From the NCBI GenBank assembly GCA_000469685.2, contig LS997565.1, positions 31,280,645 through 31,344,644 of the forward strand: 64,000 nucleotides of DNA, in the 5' to 3' direction. Shown here in pieces: positions 1 to 11,370 of this stretch. The position numbers and the translations under genes were made by a program. This stretch comes from Haemonchus contortus (taxonomy: Eukaryota; Nematoda; Chromadorea; Rhabditida; Trichostrongylidae). The notes beneath the pieces were generated by a model. The model saw only the letters and a program-made list of their open reading frames with translations, was not told the origin of the DNA and made no database searches. Position 1 is the stretch's first letter; the number at the start of each line of letters is the position of its first letter.

Positions 1-1081
1 CCTAGGTCTTTGAGCAGATTTGGAACACAAATTTGAGATCGGTGTTTCAAACCATCTACTGCGGTAGACATCTCATCCTGCGACCAAGTGTCCTTCCCTT
101 GGAATTAGTTTTCATCCTTTTACGCTTGTTATGGACCAACTCAGTTGGGGTGAGGGAAACAGGAGGAAGCGTGTGTAAAGTCTCCCATCCGTTTACACCG
201 ATGAAGCTGATTACTATGCCTGACTGAGAATGCAGAGTATGTTCTTGTCTCTCTAGTGATAAAGAATGGTAAAAGGCGAAAGTAACACCATGTCATGAAA
301 TCCTGTAGCCATGATGAATGTCCGTTAGAAACTGCATAGCTCTGCACGAGTTCCTCTGCGGCTTCTATGCATTCTTCCAAATCCGACTCTCGTTACCTTA
401 GAACCCAGTGCGCAAATCTACCTATGTTTCGTTCACTGCCTATCTGTTTCAAAGGTGGCGCGTGACTTCAGCAGTGGGGAATATTCTTACTGCAGGCATC
501 GGATAGGCTTTGAACTTCTGCTTCTGTGAGAGAACGAGGCACCTATACTCACATGTCTTGACAGTCTCCAATCAACCATCTTTGTGAGACGTCTTCAGTC
601 CCAGTCTCAGCGGAGATGCTGGTTTCGCACAGAGATTTTTAGGCAATTTCCACATTTTGTTCAGTTTCAGAATATAGATATAGACCTCATCATTTACTGA
701 ATACTTCATTAGAGCGTATGCCTTCTGCTTACAATTATAGCGAGCGTCGTTGCTAATGACGCGCCCTATGGAATGAATACAAAACGCGGGTTCGCTTCCT
801 CGGGATTTTCGGACAGATACGATGGTTATTGTATGTGTAAAGATATATCAGTGCGCCCTCCGTTGCTCTTCTGGCATTTTGGGTGTGTCCGTGTGCAGTT
901 CGCTGTTAGTTTCTGGCGCCACATTTTCAAACAAAAGCCATGCAAGTGCAAGTTCTGGAGAGCTAGTTGTTGATCACTACACTTATTTACTTATCCGTGA
1001 ATGAAAAGGGACGGCTCGATGAACGTAACTATAACGAAAACCGGCTATGACAATCAAATTATTAATTGGAAAAATGCTATA
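1..1081. other. No gene recognised
   Basis: Only short overlapping open frames on both strands (under 80 codons) and no protein family, splice pattern or repeat that I recognise. The last bases are a TA that probably belongs to the insertion site of the Tc1-like relic that follows. Confidence 0.5.
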
Positions 1082-2415
1082 CAGTGCGTTTCAGTGGTGT
1101 GCGTCCACCCCTCATTCCAACAGAAACTTTTCTTAAAGGGTTGATCCAAAGTAAAAACATCCACTAGGGAACTCGTGCATTAGAATACAATGGGAATTAG
1201 GTTTTCAGATTTTCAAGCTTTCAAAGAAATGTTTTATATGTGTTTTTTCGAACTTCCACCATTTCATAGTATCCACTTCAAATGATAGTTCATTTGCACA
1301 ACTTAAACAGCGTGCTTCATGAAAATCAATAAACAACTAGGTGCGCCCTATTCGAATGAGAGCTCCATGAGTCGATGTGGCATAATCATTGTTAAATTTG
1401 AGGGCTGAAGGGTGGATGTTCCTCCACGCCTTCATGACCGCACTTCGCAGTTCGTCGATGGTGGAACACTGCCTCCTTTTACACCCAACGCACAATCATT
1501 TCCAAAGGTTCTGCATTGGGTTCAGAACAAGACTGCACGCAAGCCACTCCATAACATCAACCTTCTGTTGCTGCTGCCGTGAGGATGTTGACTTGCTAGC
1601 ATGGACACTTGCATTGTCCTGCTAGAAGACCAGCCTTTGTCGTTGCTTGCGGCTCAGAAACGGCAATAATTTGGATTCCAAAATTTGCTGGTACTCTTAC
1701 GAGTCCATTCGACAGCACACAAATGCGAGCTCCAGCTTGCTATTCCAGCAGTAGTTTCCCAGACCAGCGAACCGTCACCGAAGTTGCGCTTGCTGAACTG
1801 CATTAGGTCCTTCCTCAGATCACGGCAATGACATATTGTTCGATTGGGTCCTCCAGGTGAACTTCTTCTCGCCGGAAAAGACTACTTGAAGACTTCAAAT
1901 TGCTTTACAGTGCACGAGCTACGCTTAGTATCACGACTGCACCTGTTTCCAACCCGTGGTCGCATTCTCTCGTGCGAGGTCGAGGCGAGTCATCTTCTTT
2001 GATTTAGTTAAGAGTGGCGCTTCCTCATAACTTCTCTCACAATGTTGCCGCTGCGTTTGATAGACCCCAAACGGTCGTTCTCGACGCAGAGAGTTTCAAG
2101 TCTGCACGGATCTGGCTGATGCTGATGGTGCTAATCGAAGCTCTTTCCGTTTCTCGTTCATCCCTGCTTCACAACTTGCGTTGACGTCTCCGGGCACCTC
2201 CGTTGTCGTGGGCTTCAGAATCTCTAGGGTAGAAGCGAACCACGCAGTGAGTCCTGCCGATATTGCTGAGTCCGGCTCGAATCTGGGTCTTATCTTCTGC
2301 AGAGAGAGGAGACCAGGCGCATCGAGAGAAGAAATGTTGCTTCCAATTTGGTATACCCCGCTGGGAATAGGATAATTTTCTCGAGTCATATATCAGGGGT
2401 GGACGTAAATTATGT
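1082..2415 (-). mobile_element. Degenerate Tc1-like transposon (DD34E type)
   Basis: The left end starts with CAGTGCGTTTCAGTGG directly after a TA dinucleotide, as expected for Tc1/mariner insertion. The right boundary is approximate. Near 2390-2410 there is an inverted match to the left end (about 11 bases, CGTCCACCCCT), but the outermost bases have decayed. About 1.3 kb is the usual size of a Tc1 element, and the interior carries a broken transposase on the minus strand. Confidence 0.65.
1350..2090 (-). pseudogene. Tc1-family transposase relic
   Basis: Reading the minus strand in shifting frames gives a clear Tc1 transposase series. First comes a region resembling the stretch after the second helix-turn-helix (RLDLARENATTGWKQ), then VFSGEKKFTW, where an SDEKKF-type motif carrying the first catalytic Asp would lie. 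Next is QDNASVHASKST (second Asp), then LVLNPMQNLW, which corresponds to the usual NPIENLW. Exactly 34 residues separate the second Asp from the third catalytic position, which here is Gln instead of Glu. The first Asp also appears to be Gly. There are several stops and frameshifts, so the gene is dead. It once catalysed cut-and-paste transposition into TA sites. Confidence 0.75.
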
Positions 2416-3501
2416 AATGGTCCAAATTCAGAAAAAGTATTAAAATTTCCCTTTTCTGTTGGCTTTCCTGTCTGAAAAGAATGTTGTTCACTGTTTTCTT
2501 GGGTCACGAATCTGATAAAGTGTGCTATTGAATTGGGCCAGTTCCTTTCTGAGAAAAGTTTCTGGGAAAGTTGGTGGACGTGTACCACTGAAACGCACTG
2601 CATCAGAAACAATTTCATCAAAACAACCATAGACAATTCGATTAATCATATCCCGACGAATTCCGAAGATATCTGTTTTTACCGAATCTACTACTTAACA
2701 CAGCGGGTGACAAGCGTAAGAAATCCTCGTCAGAAATTCTGTCCAACAGAGGTAGCACTGGCAGCAAAAAATTATAAGGGATTATATGGAACAAACAGCT
2801 CGCATTGGATTTCACTGCAGAGTTTTTTGGTCCTGAACGCAGATTTTTTTGGTCCTGAACCTACCCAAGCGTACAATGCTCTGATAACTTTTTTTCAGCA
2901 TCAGATGCTGGAACTGGTCAACTCAATGCTGATGCTCACTATATTCGATATCGTTGAATGCGACGCTAAGCTCAAGGAGTTTTTTAAATATGATACTATA
3001 TGATCGTTTGCTAATGATCTTGTTGCTCTGATAGTTGGTTGAACTACCAAATTGTTTTTATTGACTTTAAAAAGCTAATACCTTCACCTGATTGGGATCG
3101 CCCTCTGGGAGTCATCACGATAAAGCAAATACCATACCGAGGTCCTAATGGATTTCCGTCTGCACTTCAGAGTAGACCAAGAGTTGATAGAGCATGAACT
3201 TCTACATCTGCACTCTCAATCAATCACTGAAAATTTCTTTCGTACTGGATATATTGCTGTACTAAGTTGTTATGTGTACAAGGTCAGTAACTGTTTATTG
3301 CCATATTATTAACATTCCGTTTGTTAAGGACTAGGATAAAGATTTTTATTACACCTTGAAATCAACAAGTCCTTATGATTCGCAGTTGTTGAATGGGTGA
3401 TCAATGAGTACGAAATGTGAAGATAGGTGGAAGGGGTTTCGAAATCACACCGAATGAATAGAACAAGGAGATGTAGTGAGCTAGACGGAAGAACCTCACT
3501 A
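2416..3501. other. No gene recognised
   Basis: A 156-codon open frame (2533-3003, plus) is the longest here. It has no motif, repeat or splice context that I recognise and is AT-rich and unbiased, so I treat it as chance. The rest is unassigned. Confidence 0.4.
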
Positions 3502-4045
3502 CAGGGTGACCCACATGAAGTGTGACGGGCAATAAAAAAATCAACTTATGGGCTTCTGTGCTGGAGAAAGCGGTGATCGCTTGGGCGGAAAGGAACGCGA
3601 TGAAGTCAGCTGAACCTTCCACAGGATTGGGCACCAGTTCACAGCGCAAAGAAAATGCTGCAATGCTGTGTAACCAATCTTCCGGGTTTTTGAGGGCTTC
3701 GAAGCAGTTTTGACCTTCGAATTCCCCGATCTCAATCCTTTGGATTTTGGTGTATGGTCGATTCTGGAGCAAAATACCTACGCTTTCAAACGCAGGTCTT
3801 AGGAACCTTTGGAAGAAGGCTTTCTAGTAGAAGCGTGGGATGAAAGTGATTGCGCGCATTCTTGAAAACATCCGAATGAGGTTGGATGTTTGCATTAAAG
3901 CGAAAGATGGTCATTCTGCATGCGAGATGTGATATGTTGTTTACAATTTTGTGACGATTAAATGGGAGTAATAGTTTCCTATTTGGTTTGATCTGTATAA
4001 TTTTGATGCTAGTTTTCTGCGTCACATTTCATGTGGGTCACCCTG
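3502..4045 (+). mobile_element. Internally deleted Tc1/mariner-type element
   Basis: Inverted ends CAGGGTGACCCACATGAAG at the left and CATGTGGGTCACCCTG at the right, with TA on both sides (3500-3501 and 4046-4047), define a 544 bp element. The interior keeps a degraded C-terminal half of a transposase on the plus strand. QDWAPVHSAKK, around 3630, corresponds to the second catalytic Asp region. PDLNPLDFGVWSILEQ, around 3725-3770, carries an Asp at the third catalytic position. A frameshift lies between the two. The N-terminal DNA-binding half is missing. Confidence 0.8.
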
Positions 4046-4409
4046 TATATATATCCAGAACCACCATAAAGAAAATAGTGACTTTTCCGAGATCTCAGTA
4101 GGTTCCCAAGCACAGCTCCAGATTAATACCGTTTGGTTACTGGAAGGATGAAACAGGACTGAACCCTTGTTCAGTTCACACTGATCAAATAACTGAAAGT
4201 GAAAACATGCCAGCCATCCGAGGCACCCCTCTGAACGAATGTAATACCTTTGTAAGCATGAATTTTACATCTACAAAACCCGAAGGCCCTGTCACACTCA
4301 GTCACGACAATGGGATAGTCTATAACATGTAACTGTCTTGGTGCATGTGAAGATAAAAAAGTATTTATAACCAGGATGATCTGAAGTGTGCAGTCAAGTA
4401 GGTAACCTA

Positions 4410-6300
4410 CAATACTGCTTCTAATTCATGGTCAACCGACGGTTTGCGACGGATTAATCCGTCGCAAACCGTCGCTTCCCCGTATCTTCAGCTAAAGTGC
4501 TCCAATCAAGCTGAAAGTAAGATGGTTGGAAAGTTTTCTCTCGTGAAGAATCCAAATATATAATAATCTTTCGGTTTTCTCAAATTTTTCGCCTTCCTTC
4601 CCGGGAAAAACGAAAATTGAGTCTCTCAGCACCTGGGGTGTTACTTGCGGATATGACCGCATCGTACACCCTCCACTTCAAATGGAAACTTCGTTTCCAA
4701 TACTTAAAAGGCCTGCATCGTGCTATAATTGAGGAGAGCATAGAATCCTGATCATTTTGATACCCTCTATGGCATAATTTGAACATTTTCAGCTGAAAGC
4801 AGCGGCGCAAAGCAAATTACCAGATTTTTAGACATATGTTATTTCTTTCAGCCACGTATTTCGTATGACCCCCGTATGATTGCTTGTGGGAAATCCTGTC
4901 ATGTCGTGAATTTTCAATTTCATCAATTTTGCAGCATGTTTGGCATGGAGGTCGAAGAGTGAGTGTTCAGCACCTGAGGTGCTTCCCGCAGATATAACAT
5001 AACCTTAAACTCCCCACTTCAATAGAAAACTTTATCCTGTGTTTTTTAAAGACATTTGGAATACGGACACATGAAATCATGGTTATTTTGATATCGTGGT
5101 GATAGAATTCAGAAAAATTCAGCTTAAAACAGTGGTTTCAATGATCAACTTTTCAAGAATTTGCTAATTCATTTCAGCAGTGCATTTCCTCGGGAGCGAA
5201 TTATTCTGTATTTATACTACTTAAAGACTTCCATTATGTGATCTGATATTCTGATAATAGAGGGATGAATGGCTTTCTAATCGAACGTTGAGCTAGTTGA
5301 CCCCTCACCATCGATCTGTATTGGCCCATCGCCTTCGCTATTGCCGAGTCCATTTAAGAGTACGCCCGTTGACACATACTAGCATGCAGCTGGCTGAATG
5401 AAACGACCACGCTATGATATATACTGCTTCACTGTGTACATGCTGCGTTGTGTTTTCACCGTGTATGTGTTGTTTCACATGTACTCCCTTCCCATTTGAC
5501 GAAACTAAGGAGCACTGACACTAAACACCCGTTAAAAGAACACAGAGAAGTACACATTGCTTGATAGCATTGTTGTTTCGGCATTTGCAACCGCTGTGTT
5601 CTACTGAGGATCCGAACCCATATGGAATCCAGGTGCAAACATGAGACAAATGCACTCCCGCTGCGCCATTGGCCAACTCAACATGAGAACATTTCAACCA
5701 ACCATTTACTAGGGGTCTAGGCTGGCTGTGGTAACAGTAGGAGAAGGCCGATCGATTTCTGACAAGTCAGATCACGTTGCGACATGTGATTCACTAACTA
5801 GTCTTTTTAAAAACTCACATCGTGCTCAAAACACAAATAGAATTATATTATATTACAAGACGGACCAATTAAATACTTTTAATTTTATGGACGACCTTGC
5901 AGTTTTTGGGGTCATTTTCAAAAAAGGTTTATTCTCTTTTTTCTACCACTACAACGGTTACAACGCTTCCATTTAGTTCAGCTTTGCTACGGAATGTAAA
6001 CGATCAGAGAACGTGTATCATGCCTAATAAACTTTTCCATTCTAAAATTACTGACGTTTCCTCACACTAACACCCCAGGTGCTGAGAGACTCAATTTTCG
6101 TTTTTCCCGGAAAGGAAGGCGAGAAATTTGAGAAAACCGAAAGATTATTATATATTTGGATTCTTCACGAGAGAAACTTTCCAACCATCTTACTTTAATC
6201 TTGATTGGAGCACTTTAGCTGAAGTTATGGGGAAGCGACGCTTTGCGACGGATTAATCCGTCGCAAACCGTCGGTTGACCATGAATTAGTAGCAGTATTG
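4410..6300. mobile_element. 1.9 kb TIR element with TA duplication, no transposase seen
   Basis: The first and last ~235 bases are near-perfect inverted repeats of each other (4410-4644 and 6066-6300), beginning CAATACTGCT and flanked by TA at 4408-4409 and 6301-6302. This fits a TA-targeting superfamily. The 1.4 kb interior has no open frame with a transposase signature, so it looks non-autonomous. Part of the left arm (the GAGTCTCTCAGCACCTGGGGTG stretch) recurs in diverged form inside the element near 4900-5050, and again near 51,110-51,360. Confidence 0.8.
4437..4474. repeat. Perfect 38 bp palindrome in the terminal repeat
   Basis: CGACGGTTTGCGACGGATT is followed immediately by its own reverse complement with no spacer. 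The partner palindrome in the right arm (6236-6273) has a single mismatch. Such sub-terminal palindromes could form cruciforms or serve as transposase binding sites; that role is inference. Confidence 0.9.
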
Positions 6301-6662
6301 TAAGTATTGCTGCTGGCGCGGTGTGCCCTTCTATCCCGTTGGTTTATTGTCCTCATACAAGCCACTAACGATACGATATCTGGGCACCGCCCACATTCAT
6401 TTGTATATAGGCTAGCAGCTTTATGGATTTATGTCGGTTACTATACAGAACGTAATAAACGATTGTACCTGTACAGTACAGTCTATTGGTCAACTATCAA
6501 ATTGATCAAAACAGGGTCTTAACAATGTGCTCGTGAAAAGAGCTGTCTTCGTACCAGGCCCCAAAGATGTTCGTCTTTGACTCGGTAAAGTTTGTTGTTA
6601 GGCACTAGATAACCAGGATGGGTGCTTGAAGACCTTGTGGAGACCGCTATCGAAGCGGTATA

Positions 6663-6733
6663 ACGAGGGTGGTTTAGTGGTAGAATGCTCGCCTGCCACG
6701 CGAGCGGAATGGGTTCGATTCCCGGCCGACGCC
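6663..6733 (+). tRNA. tRNA-Gly (GCC)-like gene, probable pseudogene
   Basis: A full cloverleaf can be traced: D arm with box A TGGTTTAGTGG, anticodon stem CTCGC/GCGAG with loop CTGCCAC (anticodon GCC, glycine), and T arm with box B GGGTTCGATTCCC. The 3' acceptor strand CCGACGC is intact, but the 5' strand reads ACGAGGG and mispairs at three of seven positions. The outer T-stem base pairs are also damaged. The internal promoter boxes survive, so transcription is conceivable, but a functional tRNA is unlikely. An antisense open frame across it is spurious. Confidence 0.75.
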
Positions 6734-6739
6734 CCAATT

Positions 6740-9708
6740 CGTTAGTTGATCAATGGACCGTGCTGTACAGGTGCAATCGTTTATCACGACTTGTATAGTA
6801 ACCGACTCGGAACCGTTGACTAAATCAGTTTTATAGAATTCTTGAAGATTTATTGCCAACGCCATAAGTATTGAAGCTTTGAATGGTCGTAAATAGGACC
6901 AGAAGCGTTTATCACTATCGCCACTGTTACCTTGATTGCAAGCTTCATGAGAACGTTTCCTTTGCTGCTATGTAACAGCTCTTCATATAACTATCTTGCT
7001 AGCAGTCGTTTAGTTCTGGCAGCTGGTATTTTCAGTCGGAAATCAGATCGTTCCCATCGATCCTTGCCCTAAAAAGCCTACTGAAGTCCGTATATTAGAT
7101 TTCTTGGACTCTTTGAATCGAAGTACACATTAAGGTATCTGCAACATTTGCACACTGCCACCCATGACCATGTGTGACAGCACCTCACAAAGCCGACCAA
7201 CCTTATTAGACTCGAACTGAATGGATTGACTACTAACAAGAGTTCATTCACTTTCTAGCATTCAGTTTTGCACGTTTTTTCTGCTTGATGATCTTCCCTA
7301 GCCCTTACTGGCTGCTCCTGAGTGGCTGGGCTTGCGGTTACGCAAGGTATCAGAGAAGTATAGGCTGTAGAGAGCATCGACGGTTCTATTTCGAGGTTGT
7401 AGGCACTAGGCAAACCTAAAGAGGATCAGGAGATTGTACTGGCCCGATTGAATCGGAACAAATCATTTTAAACGTGAATGGCCAGATAGAGGAGAAATGC
7501 TAGCAGTTCTATCCTCAAACTTGATAAAGAAGCAAGTTAGCGCTGCAACTCCCCCTCGCTGGAGACAATCTCGTTTACTACGGAAATGTCTGGAAGTCTC
7601 TCGACTTTCACAGAAACTTTCTTAGTCATTAGATCTGTGATATAAGAGCACTCCTCACGGAAGGCGTCTATCTAGAACATTACTTCGAAGGGTGCTCCAC
7701 GAATAATGGATTAGTTTTACATGACAGGTAACCTCCTCTGTGAAGGGTATTTACAGTCTAACCACTCCTTTCGCTGGAGTGTGGTTTTGCAGATCTTAGA
7801 GGATCTAACAGAAGAGAGAGAGAGTTTCAGCTTAATTTATCATTAGCCATCATATATAGCGACAGCAGAGGCGAACTCTCAATTGAGAAGGGGAAGGACA
7901 AAACCTGTTAGCGAAGAACGGCCTGTGGGGGGTGACCGTGGAAGAAAGAGTTTCAAAGTTCCAGCAGAAGATCGCCACATCGAAAGAGTTGCGCATTTCT
8001 GACATCTGGAAGGCGATGAGGACCTAGATTGGACCAGACGGTAATTGCAAGAATCTACGCGGCATGGCAGGAATGTAAAGCCTACTGGTATCTCCAGCGA
8101 CTACCGGTGCTTCGTAATCCTAAATGTTCAGGGAATCTGTGTATTACCATGCTTCGCGGTGAAAGTATTGTCGAGCAGTAAAAATAAATAACGCATCCGG
8201 TTTACTGAACTAAATATGATGAATATTGGGCCGGTTTATTGCCGGGACCGTGCATATATACCCTTCTCGAGATAGTATGTAGGAGATAGCTATCGTTCTG
8301 GCTCATAAGACCCGCGGGACCACTAATTGAGAAAAATCGTCTAAGTTAGAGCTAAGTGTGAGCGATCACACCGAATTTCTGAAAACGTGTTGTGACGTCT
8401 TCAAAAATAACCTCACTAAGTCTTCAGGCTTAGGCAGAAGATACATCGGGTATCGGAATGGGTGGCGATTTCCAGTAAGGGTAGTGCGCTCTGTGACAGA
8501 AGGGATTGACTTTACCTGCCATACCACTGTTTAGTTAGGCTGTGGTTCTGTTTGTGGATGACAGGATGTCCAGAATAGTGTATAAGTGTTCTACCAGTGC
8601 TCTAATCGAGTAATACATATAGATAAATAATATAAGCTCTTGAAAATTCTAACTTCTTAGAACCCCGGTATTCGAATACCGTTTAGGACTGTATTGTGAT
8701 TCTTACCGACGAGATTTTTGGGTCGAAAGTTTATCAGTGGCTTTATTTTTGTAGTGGGCCACTTTCCATAAAGTTTCCACCTCACCACCTCGCCGGCAGA
8801 AGAATCACAATCCAATCATAAACGTAATCTCTAGATGCTATTGAAAGATATGCCACATAAAATGCTCTTGAACTCATTGTCTTGGCAAGATTTTACAATC
8901 AGGATTTTTTTTTGACATCGTTTCAAAGTCTTGAGAAATATCAGTTAAGAACCGATGAGTTTGAACCGAATATGAAATGAAAAAACAAAAATAAAATCCA
9001 CTAATAAAGTTCCGACCCAATAATCTCGTCGGCAAGAAAGAATTTATAATGTATTCCAAAACAAAATCAGTCTTGAGAGTTTTAACTGCAACGCTCGATT
9101 CCCCTAAGACATAGAGAAAGTCGTTGTACATACGTGCTGACTGCGAGTGTACATTTACATTGTAGACAACAACAGCTTTGGAACAAGGAGAATGATGGGA
9201 TGCGAAACGAGTAACAAGTTAGCTGTAGTAATTGCATTTCATGGTTGAAACGTTGAAACGTTTGAAGCGCGACCGCCGCTGCCATGCACATATGTCATAG
9301 CAAATCATTCACTTCATTTGACGTGACTAGTTTACATACAAGAGCTAAGCTTTATCTGATTTCGGATGAATGGCACCAAAGAAGGATGACTGGAGTTGAA
9401 CCGAACATTGTAAGATGGCAGAATCACAAAGTAATTAAGAACTTTTGCTGACCGCCTGAAATGCACTTTCGATTAGTCCTCTAAAGAAGAACTGTCATTT
9501 CGCTGGAAGTGCATATGGTGTGAAAAAGTTGATGTTCTTTGTGGACTCACATGTTCTCTCTGGAAGTTTGATGGCTCAGTAGGTTACGGAACCTTCATCC
9601 ACTCTACATTCGTACGTTTATCACTACTTTGGACTTTAATGAGGAAGTGACTTGAAAATGGCTCTGTTGTTGTCATAAACAGACTTATGGTCAGCATAAG
9701 TTCCGATG
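6740..9708. other. Gene-poor region, one weak retroelement relic
   Basis: No splice-consistent gene or long open frame. The only hint of coding history is the short stretch at about 7490-8200, described separately. The segment ends at the SINE starting near 9709. Confidence 0.4.
7490..8200 (+). pseudogene. Possible non-LTR retroelement relic (uncertain)
   Basis: Fragments in shifting plus-strand frames are loosely reminiscent of R2/NeSL-type retrotransposons. TPPRWRQSRL is near 7545. IGPDGNCKNL, near 8035, may correspond to the GPDG motif before the reverse-transcriptase palm. SDYRCFVILNVQ, near 8098, may correspond to an 'RPI..LN' motif. No catalytic block is preserved and stops are frequent. 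This is a suggestion only. Confidence 0.22.
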
Positions 9709-9996
9709 GGGCGGAGTGGTGTTAGTGGCAAGTGGCGCGCTATCTCAACGCACGATCAGGGGTTGGAACCCCGGATCGGTGCCCGCCTAGGCCAACCAAG
9801 ACTTCCATCCCTCCGGGGTCGGTGAATTGGTACCAGACTTGTCTGGGAGGATAAAAGCACTGACTTGTACATCGGCTGGCCACCGCAAGTCATTGTATAG
9901 GCCACAAACGCACTCATTACGCCACTACGATTCTGAATGGAAGTCGAGTGCGGGGGCGCATCCCTCAAACGGGATTGATCAACGTTAGAAACTTTA
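9709..9996 (+). mobile_element. tRNA-derived SINE, copy 1 (most complete)
   Basis: This copy best shows the family. The 5' part looks like a tRNA with a box A-like stretch (TGGTGTTAGTGGCAAG) and a box B-like stretch (GGGGTTGGAACCCC). A conserved body follows with TGGTACCAGACTTGTCTGGG, GGATAAAAGCACTGAC and CATTGTATAGGCC, and the tail reads GATTCTGAATGGAAGTCGAG. Seven further copies in this window share the body in both orientations. SINEs of this kind are copied by a partner LINE; no partner 3' tail could be identified. Confidence 0.8.
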
Positions 9997-10058
9997 TCCT
10001 TACTTTAACTTTAAGTTCCGATGATCGCTCGAAATTGTCAAGGGGGACGGTACGAACG

Positions 10059-10270
10059 TGCGTCAGAAGGTGCGCGCGGCAAATTGCGCGGCGAAGTTCG
10101 TGACTATTTGTATGACTGCGGCGCCAATTTTCGGGGCACAAACTCGAATTAGTGTAGTTTATTAGGGTCAGATGATCCCCCTAATCTACTCTATTTCAAA
10201 TTTGGGCTCCAATGATAGGCGCCAAAGTAGTTCAAATCATTACGAACCATTCGTCATTAGGTCGGACGGG
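10059..10270. mobile_element. Palindromic GC-rich MITE, copy A
   Basis: Begins TGCGTCAGAAGGTGCGCGCGG. Its body matches the element at 30,690-30,907, including a GTCAGATGATC core and GGGCACAAAC. The right arm is more eroded than in the other copy. Homology with the other copy continues outward beyond the left end (GGGGGACGG), so the real element may be larger. Confidence 0.6.
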
Positions 10271-11340
10271 AAACCGGTAATGATTCCGCTCGTCTAGCTG
10301 AGCGAGGCGTCGATCAAAGACGGACCTCGTATCCAGGGGCTAGCACACGCACAGTGCCGAGGTTGGGTATCTCGTTGAAACGGCCTTCACACGTCTTTGT
10401 GTTTTCAGCTATAAAAAGCTAAAAAACGCTACAAAGCTTGCACGTTTAGGCCGGACGTCCACAGACCACCAACGTATTCATCTCACTCCTCATTCAAGAA
10501 GGGTCATTAAAATCCCATGACTTGGATTGGGATGCAAGCCCATTTCCCACATTCTCCCTACATTTGACCACCTATTTAGCACTTCGCTAATTCTCCTGAC
10601 TCCTTTTCCTCGGCTAAAAAATTATTAAGAATTTAACGACATCAGTAGGTCTCCAGTTTTGGGAAAAGAGGATGGCTGGCCTGTTGGACTGCTGTGGCAG
10701 CTATCAATAGAGGTTGTTGGCTCGATTAAGTTTCACTGTATAAAATTTCCAAAAAGAAATAAAATAGTAAATGATCGTTGCAGAGCTTGCTCCTCGACGT
10801 CATTAAATATCCCCACGCCGCTAGTGCTGGAACCATTTTATTTCAATATTTGTTCATAGAGATGGACCGAAAACTGTACAGCAATTCCTTTCGTGTGGCA
10901 AAAAGCTGCTCGAATAACAGCGATCACGCTCGCCATAGCTACGTTTGATCTATGGTGATCATGTTGTAGTAGGTAATCTAGAGAAGATCGTGATGCTAAT
11001 TGAACGATTTGATGCAAGCCGGGAAATATGCGCGAAAGGCGCTGCGCAAGTCGATGCATTGCCCAAGACATCGCGCGAGCAGGTTCGTGGCTATCCCGCT
11101 ACTGGTACAAACAAAGAAACGGGCTAGCGGATGGTACCTGTCATAATACGAAGCTATATAAGCAGACGATTAGGAAGCTATCACCAGTTTTCTTAGCCGC
11201 CGCTCTTAGTATGATGGGAGAACTCTTCTGACTGCACAGCTTCTGTTCATCTTTTCTATCATTTCTAGTAGACACTTGACAGTACTGTTATCCAGCGGCC
11301 AAATATTTCCGTGAAGATGAACTTCGGCTCATGAAGAGTT
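10271..11340. other. No gene recognised; upstream region of the first ground-like gene
   Basis: No coding signature. The last few hundred bases before 11,371 would contain the promoter of the following gene, but no motif stands out. Confidence 0.4.
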
Positions 11341-11360
11341 ACCTGCTTTTTTTGTAGTAT

Positions 11361-11370
11361 CTTGTTCAGA
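11361..11370 (+). promoter_or_regulatory. Probable trans-splice acceptor of ground-like gene 1
   Basis: CTTGTTCAG ends one base before the ATG at 11,371, after a T-rich stretch. A splice acceptor with no donor just upstream of a start codon is the hallmark of spliced-leader addition in nematodes. Confidence 0.6.

Noticed and set aside
6519..6737. 72-codon minus frame across the tRNA-like locus
   Set aside because: It is the antisense of a tRNA relic; such frames are a well-known source of false proteins.
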